Below are positions 59,452-64,000 of a DNA stretch of 64,000 nucleotides, piece by piece. Source of the DNA: JAVDCA01 sp963819385 (GTDB lineage Bacteria; Pseudomonadota; Alphaproteobacteria; Rhizobiales; Xanthobacteraceae); contig CAWFVV010000002.1 in the NCBI GenBank assembly GCA_963819385.1, positions 806,001-870,000 on the forward strand. The letters are read 5' to 3'. The number at the start of each line of letters is the position of its first letter. Position 1 is the first letter of the stretch. The translations under genes and the position numbers were made by a program. The notes beneath the pieces were generated by a model. The model searched no databases, was not told the origin of the DNA, and worked only from the letters and a program-made list of their open reading frames with translations.

Positions 59452-60264
59452 CTATCGCCAGGGATTCGTAGGGTGAGCATGAAAATGATGCAGCGGTCCC
59501 TGCCCATGGCCGACCGCGAGCTCGTCTGCCGCCGCGATCGCGGCAGTGACGAAAGCCTTGGCGCCGCGCACCGCCGTCGCGAGGTCTTCGCCTTTGGCGA
59601 GGCCGGCCGCGATCGCGGACGACAGCGTGCAGCCGGTGCCGTGCGTGTTGCGGGTCGCGATGCGCGGCGCCGCGAAGCGGGTGATGGAACCGCCGTCGAA
59701 CAGCACGTCGACGCTCTCAGGCCCGGCGCCATGTCCGCCCTTGATGAGCACCGCCGCGGCGCCGAGCGCCAACAGGCGCTCGGCCTGCGCCTGCATCTCG
59801 GCCTCGCCGGTGGCGACGCCCGTATCGAGCAGCGCCGCCGCCTCCGGCAGGTTCGGCGTCACGACGCGCGCGCGGGGCATCAGTTCGCGCTTGAGCGCGT
59901 CGATCGCGTCGACCGCCAGCAGCCGCTCGCCTGAGCTCGCCACCAGCACCGGATCGAGCACCACGTTCTGCGCCTGCCATCGCGCGAGCCCGTTCGCCAC
60001 CGCCGCGACGACCTCGGCGCCGCCGAGCATGCCGATCTTCACGGCCCCGACCGCGAAATCCGAGAACACCGCATCGATCTGCGCCGCCACGAACGGCGCC
60101 GGCACCGCGTGGATCGCCGCCACCTCGCGCGTGTTCTGCGCCGTCAGCGCCGTGATCGCCGAAGTGCCGTAAACGCCGAACGCCGCGAAGGTCTTGAGAT
60201 CGGCCTGGATCCCGGCCCCGCCGCCCGAGTCCGAGCCCGCAATGGTGAGCGCGATGGGGGTCAT
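59452..60264 (-). CDS. thiD: Hydroxymethylpyrimidine/phosphomethylpyrimidine kinase
   Basis: The 270-residue kinase has the ThiD opening IALTIAGSDSGGGAGIQADL, GVYGTSAITALTAQN, VKIGMLGG, VLDPVLVASSG and the ribokinase-type anion hole NTHGTGCTLSSAIAAGLA. It phosphorylates hydroxymethylpyrimidine twice for thiamine synthesis. It is the third gene of the thiM-thiE-thiD set and is separated from thiE by 160 bases containing a palindromic repeat. Confidence 0.95.
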   Translation of the reverse strand: MTPIALTIAGSDSGGGAGIQADLKTFAAFGVYGTSAITALTAQNTREVAAIHAVPAPFVAAQIDAVFSDFAVGAVKIGMLGGAEVVAAVANGLARWQAQNVVLDPVLVASSGERLLAVDAIDALKRELMPRARVVTPNLPEAAALLDTGVATGEAEMQAQAERLLALGAAAVLIKGGHGAGPESVDVLFDGGSITRFAAPRIATRNTHGTGCTLSSAIAAGLAKGEDLATAVRGAKAFVTAAIAAADELAVGHGQGPLHHFHAHPTNPWR

Positions 60265-60280
60265 GGCAGGGGCCGCTCTG

Positions 60281-60402
60281 CGTAGGATGGGTTAGCGCGC
60301 GATCCCGCGTAGGATGGGTTGAGGCCGAAGGCCGAAACCCATCGGCTGCCTCGCTGAACGCGACTCAGTTGATGGGTTTCGCTGCGCTCAACCCATCCTA
60401 CG
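60281..60402. repeat. CGTAGGATGGGTT palindromic element between thiE and thiD
   Basis: CGTAGGATGGGTT occurs at 60281 and again near 60309. The right arm AACCCATCCTACG closes the element at 60402. Inner arms GAAACCCATC and GATGGGTTTC pair as well. It occupies almost the whole space between thiE and thiD and might separate their expression. Confidence 0.88.
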
Positions 60403-60424
60403 AAACGGTTGCGCGCATCCGCGC

Positions 60425-61153
60425 TCATGCATTCCCCGCACTGTGCCCGGCCGCGCCCACCGCGGGCGGCGTCGGCGCATACTTCGCCAGCGCCGCATCG
60501 ACGATCGCGCGCAGCTCGCGCGCCGCCGCGGCCGGATCGGGGGCGCGCGACAGCGCCGAGATCACCGAGACGCCGCCCGCGCCGGCCGCGATCACCTGCT
60601 CGGCATTCGCCGCCGTGATGCCCGCGATGCCGCAGGCCGGGAAATTGCCGATGCGCTCGCGAAACACCTTGACGATGCGGGCGAGCCCCGCCGGGCCGAT
60701 CGGCGCGCTGGTGTTGTCCTTCGACGTGGTCGCGAACACGCCGCCGATGCCGACATAGTCGAGCACGCCGAGCGGCGCCGCGCGCGCCTGCTCGACCGTC
60801 TTGATCGAAAGGCCGATGAACGGCGCCGGTCCCAGCATCTCGCGCGCTTTCAGGACGCTCATGTCCTCCTGGCCGAGATGCACGCCGTCGGCGCCCGCCT
60901 CGCGCGCGACGTCGACCCGATCGTTGACGATGAGCGGCACGTCCGCGGGCAGCGCCAGCTTTATGGCGCGCGCAAGCGCGACCATCTCGCGCGTATCGTG
61001 GACCTTGTCGCGCAGCTGCACCAGCGTCGCGCCGCCCGCCGCCACCTTACGGGCGAGGTCGGGCAGCGCGTGCCCGCCCGCGGTCTCGGGATCGACGATC
61101 GCGTAGAGCCGCAGATCGACCGTGAGCTTCTGCTCCGGATCGGTGAAAGTCAT
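60425..61153 (-). CDS. thiE: Thiamine phosphate synthase
   Basis: The 242-residue TIM-barrel enzyme shows GGATLVQLRDK, VPLIVNDRVDVAREAGADGVHLGQED, PFIGLSIKTVEQA, YVGIGGVFATTSKDNTSAPIG in parts and FPACGIAGITAANAEQVIAAGA. These are the pyrimidine pyrophosphate and thiazole phosphate binding loops. It joins the two to make thiamine phosphate. It overlaps thiM by four bases, so the two are translationally coupled. Confidence 0.95.
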   Translation of the reverse strand: MTFTDPEQKLTVDLRLYAIVDPETAGGHALPDLARKVAAGGATLVQLRDKVHDTREMVALARAIKLALPADVPLIVNDRVDVAREAGADGVHLGQEDMSVLKAREMLGPAPFIGLSIKTVEQARAAPLGVLDYVGIGGVFATTSKDNTSAPIGPAGLARIVKVFRERIGNFPACGIAGITAANAEQVIAAGAGGVSVISALSRAPDPAAAARELRAIVDAALAKYAPTPPAVGAAGHSAGNA

Positions 61154-61941
61154 GGTTCGATCCTCGCGCGCTGGACGATTGTCGCGGCGTCGAGCCCGTG
61201 CAGCGCGTCGAGCACCGCGACCGCGAAGCTGCCCGGACCGCGCGCACTCTCGGCCGCGACCTCGCCCGCGACCCCGACGATGATCAGCCCGGCCGCGGTC
61301 GCGCGCCAGGCGTCGGGCTCGACCGCATGGCAGGCCGCGACGATCGCCGAGGCCGCGCAGCCCATGGCGGTGACTTTCGCCATCAGGGGATGACCGTTAC
61401 GGATCGCGGTCCGCCGCGCGCCGTCGGCCACGATATCGCGGTCGCCCGTGAGCCCGATCGCGCTCCCGGTCGCTTTGGCGTAGTGCGCGAGCGCCGCGTC
61501 GGTCGGCGTCTTGCCGGCGAGGCTTGCGAATTCCGCCGCGTTCAGGCGAAGCGCACGCGGGCCGCGCGCGACCAGCGCCTGCGCGAAGGCGTTGCGCGGC
61601 GGCGAGCGATCGACCAGCACCGGGTCGAGCACCCAGGGCACTCGATCTGGCACGCGGCGCTCCGCCGCCGTCACGGCATGCTCGATCGCGGCGCGCCGCT
61701 CCGGATCGAGCGTGCCGAGATTGACCAGCAGCGCATCGGCGCGCGCGACGAAGCCGGCGATCTCGTCGATCGCGATCGTCATCGACGGCACGGCGCCGAG
61801 CGCGAGCAGCATGTTGGCGGAAAAATTCTGCGCTACCGCATTGGTGATGCAATGCACGCGCGGCGCCCGCGCGCGAATGAGCGCCAGGATGTCGGCCGCC
61901 AAGCTGGGAATATCCGCGGGAAGGTCGGTCGGCGCACGCAT
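61150..61941 (-). CDS. thiM: Hydroxyethylthiazole kinase
   Basis: The 263-residue kinase has PRVHCITNAVAQNFSANMLLALGAVPSM in parts, WVLDPVLVDRSPPRN and the active-site VTAMGCAASAIVAACHAV, all typical of ThiM. It phosphorylates thiazole alcohol for thiamine salvage. It is the first gene of the operon, and its start codon lies seven bases after the 3' end of a TPP riboswitch. Confidence 0.95.
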   Translation of the reverse strand: MRAPTDLPADIPSLAADILALIRARAPRVHCITNAVAQNFSANMLLALGAVPSMTIAIDEIAGFVARADALLVNLGTLDPERRAAIEHAVTAAERRVPDRVPWVLDPVLVDRSPPRNAFAQALVARGPRALRLNAAEFASLAGKTPTDAALAHYAKATGSAIGLTGDRDIVADGARRTAIRNGHPLMAKVTAMGCAASAIVAACHAVEPDAWRATAAGLIIVGVAGEVAAESARGPGSFAVAVLDALHGLDAATIVQRARIEP

Positions 61942-61945
61942 CTCA

Positions 61946-62034
61946 AGCTCCCTCCGCCGGCATGATCCGGATCAGGTTCGATGGGTTGGCGTTATGCCTC
62001 TCAGCCCGGCTTGCGCCGGGCACCCCATTGAGAT
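61946..62034 (-). promoter_or_regulatory. TPP (thiamine pyrophosphate) riboswitch
   Basis: On the minus strand the aptamer reads GGGGTGCCCGGCGCAAGCC, then GGCTGAGAGGCATAACGCC with the CTGAGA core, then AACCTGATCCGGATCATGCC and GCCGGCGGAGGGAGC. These are the conserved pyrimidine- and pyrophosphate-sensor helices. The GGAGGGAG at its 3' end is also the ribosome site of thiM, so binding of TPP most likely blocks translation of thiM and the coupled genes. Confidence 0.95.
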
Positions 62035-62074
62035 TGCGGGAAGTAGTTAGTCCGATCGAAGGGGCGCTTCAAGC

Positions 62075-62180
62075 CGTAGGGTGGGCAAAATCGCTTGCAC
62101 CGGCGCCAGCACGTGGGCACGGCGCGCCTTAGATTTTGCCCACGCGGACAGGCCGAACCACGCGCCTTTGCCCACCCTAC
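62075..62180. repeat. CGTAGGGTGGGCAAA palindromic element
   Basis: Outer arms CGTAGGGTGGGCAAA and TTTGCCCACCCTA and an inner set (CACGTGGGCACGGCG, GATTTTGCCCACG) match the family at 48040-48193 and 58208-58360, but the centre is shorter. It lies between the Bug receptor gene and the TPP riboswitch. Confidence 0.85.
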
Positions 62181-62192
62181 AATTCCGCGCCC

Positions 62193-63158
62193 TCACTCCA
62201 GCACGATATGGTTCTCCCGGATCACGTCGCCCCAGCGCACGGTTTCCTCCTTGATGAAGGCCGCCATGTCGGCGGGCGTGCCGCCCATCGGGTCGACCGC
62301 AACGGCGCGCAGCTTCTCCTGCACGTCGGGCATCTTGAGCGCCTCGTTCACGGCCGCGGAAATCTGCGCCGCCAGCTCCGGCTTCATCCCGGGCGGCCCC
62401 GCCATCGCGAACCAGCCGACCGCGACGAGACCCGGCAGGCCGGCCTCGGCCGTGGTCGGCACCTCCGGCAGCGCCGGCGAGCGCTTCTTGTCGGTGATCG
62501 CCAGGACCTTCACCCGATCGGCGCGGTAGAGCGCGAGCGCCGCCGAGATGTTGCCGAAGAAGAGATCGACGCGCCCGCCCAGCATGTCCTGCAGCACGAG
62601 GGTCTCGCCGCGGTAGGGCACATGCACCATGTGCGTGCCCGTCTGGGTCATGAACATGTTGGCGGTGAGATGCGTCGTCGCGCCGACGCCCTGGCTGCCG
62701 TAGATCACCTTGCCGTCATGTTCCTTGAGATAGGCGATCAGCTCCTTGACCGAGGTGGCCGGCAATTCCTTGCGCACGATGATGAGGTTCGGCACGGAGC
62801 CGACCAGCGCGATCGGCACGAATTTGTCGGGTACGTAGGTGAGACGCTTGTACAGCGTGCCGTTGATCGCGAACGGGCCGGCGGCGGAGACGAGGAGCGT
62901 GTAGCCGTCGGGCTCCGCCTGCGCCACGACCGCCGCGCCGATATTCCCGCCCGCGCCGCTGCGATCGTCGATGATGACCGGCTGGCCCCACTTCGCCTGC
63001 AGCTTTTCGCCGACGATGCGCGCGAGGATGTCGTTGATGCCGCCCGGCGGGAACGGGACGACGATCTTGATGGGATGCGACGGATAGCCCTGCGCTGCCG
63101 CGCCCGCCGGCGCGAGCAGAAGGGCGAGCAGGATCAGGCGGCAGGCGGCGCGCAGCAT
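62193..63158 (-). CDS. Bug family (TctC-like) tripartite tricarboxylate receptor
   Basis: A 321-residue exported receptor with a signal peptide (LILLALLLAPAGAAAQ) and the family patterns YPSHPIKIVVPFPPGGINDI, GAGGNIGAAVVAQAEPDGYTL and HVPYRGETLVLQDMLGGRVD. GAGGAAACGCC supports the ATG. It is the second receptor of the same family in a row, with the truncated one upstream in the same direction, so the pair may come from a duplication. No TctA/TctB gene is seen. Confidence 0.92.
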   Translation of the reverse strand: MLRAACRLILLALLLAPAGAAAQGYPSHPIKIVVPFPPGGINDILARIVGEKLQAKWGQPVIIDDRSGAGGNIGAAVVAQAEPDGYTLLVSAAGPFAINGTLYKRLTYVPDKFVPIALVGSVPNLIIVRKELPATSVKELIAYLKEHDGKVIYGSQGVGATTHLTANMFMTQTGTHMVHVPYRGETLVLQDMLGGRVDLFFGNISAALALYRADRVKVLAITDKKRSPALPEVPTTAEAGLPGLVAVGWFAMAGPPGMKPELAAQISAAVNEALKMPDVQEKLRAVAVDPMGGTPADMAAFIKEETVRWGDVIRENHIVLE

Positions 63159-63206
63159 GGCGTTTCCTCGGGATCGTTACGACAGGGCCACGAATTCCTA
63201 CATCAT

Positions 63207-63334
63207 CCGCCTCATCCTGAGGAGCACTCGCGAAGCGGGTGCGTTTCGAAGAACGGGGCGGCCCGTGCGGCGCCGCACCGGCCGCCTCGTGGTTCGAGAC
63301 GCGATGCTTCGCATCGCTCCTCACCATGAGGCGG
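63207..63334. repeat. CCGCCTCATCCTGAGG palindromic element
   Basis: Arms CCGCCTCATCCTGAGGAGC and GCTCCTCACCATGAGGCGG, with an inner pair CGAAGCGGGTGCGTTTCG and CGAGACGCGATGCTTCGC, define the element. It fills the gap between the two Bug receptor genes and resembles a widespread alphaproteobacterial intergenic palindrome. Confidence 0.85.
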
Positions 63335-63341
63335 ATTGGAC

Positions 63342-64000
63342 TCAGTGTTCCTCTCCCGCCCCGCTCGCCTTCACGGCCGGAGCCCACTTCACCATCTCGG
63401 TCGCGACGTATCGGCCGAGATAGTCGGGTGTGCGCTGCGCCGGCGGCGGCACGTCCAATCCGAGCTTGGCGAGACGGTCGCGCACCGTCGGGTCGTCGAG
63501 CGCCTTCGACAACGCCGCGTTGAGCCGCGCCACCACCGCAGGCGGCGTCCCCCTCGGCGCGAAGATCGCGTTCCACGTATAGGCATCGACGCCGTTGAGC
63601 CCCTGCTCGGCCGCGGTCGGCAGGTCCGGCATCACGGGCGAGCGTTCGCGCGCGAAGATCGCCAGCGCCCGCGCCTGCCCGGTGCCGACCGCCTGCACGG
63701 CGAGCGAGATGTAGTTGCACAGATAATCGAGGCGGCCCGCGATCAGGTCGGTCAGCGCCGGGCCGCCGCCGCGATAAGGCACGTGCGTCACCTCGACGCC
63801 GATCGTCTGGTCGAGCAGCACGCAGCCGATATGCGAGGACGTGCCGGTGCCGCCGGAGCCGAACTGCATCTTGGCGTGATTGGCCTTCAGGTCGGCGATG
63901 AACTCCTGCAGGTTCTGCACCGGGAGGTCCTTGCGCACCAGCAGCACCAGCGGGATCTCCGCCACCAGCCCCACGGGCGCGAAGTCCTTGGCCGGATCGT
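63342..64000 (-). CDS. Bug family (TctC-like) receptor, N-terminus beyond the window
   Basis: The visible 218 residues cover the C-terminal two thirds of a Bug receptor: KDFAPVGLVAEIPLVLLVR, GTGTSSHIGCVLLDQ, HVPYRGGGPALTDLIAGRLD and MPDLPTAAEQGLNGVDAYTW. The frame is open to the right edge, so the signal peptide and the first lobe lie outside. The end VKASGAGEEH is natural. It is the fourth member of this family in the window. Confidence 0.9.
   Translation of the reverse strand, partial: DPAKDFAPVGLVAEIPLVLLVRKDLPVQNLQEFIADLKANHAKMQFGSGGTGTSSHIGCVLLDQTIGVEVTHVPYRGGGPALTDLIAGRLDYLCNYISLAVQAVGTGQARALAIFARERSPVMPDLPTAAEQGLNGVDAYTWNAIFAPRGTPPAVVARLNAALSKALDDPTVRDRLAKLGLDVPPPAQRTPDYLGRYVATEMVKWAPAVKASGAGEEH

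Noticed and set aside
1..64000. CRISPR arrays, tRNA or rRNA genes
   Set aside because: No regularly spaced direct repeats and no tRNA-like cloverleaf or rRNA sequence were noticed on reading both strands. A covariance-model scan would be needed to exclude a divergent tRNA.

Overview
This 64 kb window is high-GC chromosomal DNA from an alphaproteobacterium, most probably of the order Hyphomicrobiales (a Bradyrhizobium/Xanthobacteraceae-like lineage). The evidence is a very large two-TM coiled-coil protein of the GPR/RgsE polar-growth type, a CheZ-like phosphatase with a long Pro/Ala/Glu tail, several Bug-type (TctC) solute receptors, and many copies of palindromic intergenic elements of the kind I associate with Bradyrhizobium relatives. 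No rRNA, tRNA, CRISPR array or prophage was seen. One IS110-family insertion sequence is present.

Layout. 0-3.5 kb: a DUF892 ferritin-like stress protein, small secreted and membrane proteins, and an exported amidase-like protein. 3.5-11.8 kb: a CoxE-like VWA protein, a polytopic membrane protein and a six-gene operon (DUF4129, DUF4350, MoxR ATPase, DUF58, SpoIIM-like, RDD) joined by start/stop overlaps. This is the best candidate for a coherent, functionally unassigned system. 12-17 kb: a Bug receptor coupled to an M28 peptidase, a cytosolic HtrA-like protein that has lost its catalytic His and Ser, co-operonic with a LuxR-type regulator, and a second Bug receptor. 17-23 kb: a frameshifted NADase-type glycan-binding protein, a large exported SGNH hydrolase, an orphan Phd/YefM antitoxin, ferredoxin-NADP reductase with a [2Fe-2S] ferredoxin, and an Hpt protein. 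23-27.8 kb: the giant coiled-coil protein. 28-34.5 kb: a secreted protein, an MBL hydrolase, a ClC protein with CBS domains and two sulfotransferases. 34.5-37.5 kb: the MlaE-MlaF-MlaD phospholipid transport operon. 37.5-47.9 kb: dipeptide epimerase, ClpP-like secreted protein, Tat-exported multicopper oxidase, MFS transporter, frameshifted CheZ-like protein, NHL-repeat protein, zinc alcohol dehydrogenase and a fatty acid hydroxylase. 48-49.8 kb: the IS110 element. 49.8-58.1 kb: DUF6166, GntR regulator, serine/threonine dehydratase, LpxH-like phosphoesterase, GT21 glycosyltransferase, frameshifted SDR and fumarylacetoacetate hydrolase. 58.3-64 kb: a TRAP receptor, the thiM-thiE-thiD salvage operon under a TPP riboswitch, and two more Bug receptors.

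Two window-wide features stand out. First, at least six palindromic repeat families occupy intergenic spaces. One copy is read in-frame inside the CheZ-like gene, one sits between mlaF and mlaD, and two touch or form stop codons. Second, five otherwise conserved genes carry single-base frameshifts. Two of these (in the giant coiled-coil gene and the CheZ-like gene) are the same +G insertion in the same 11-base context, which suggests a systematic sequence error rather than five decaying genes.
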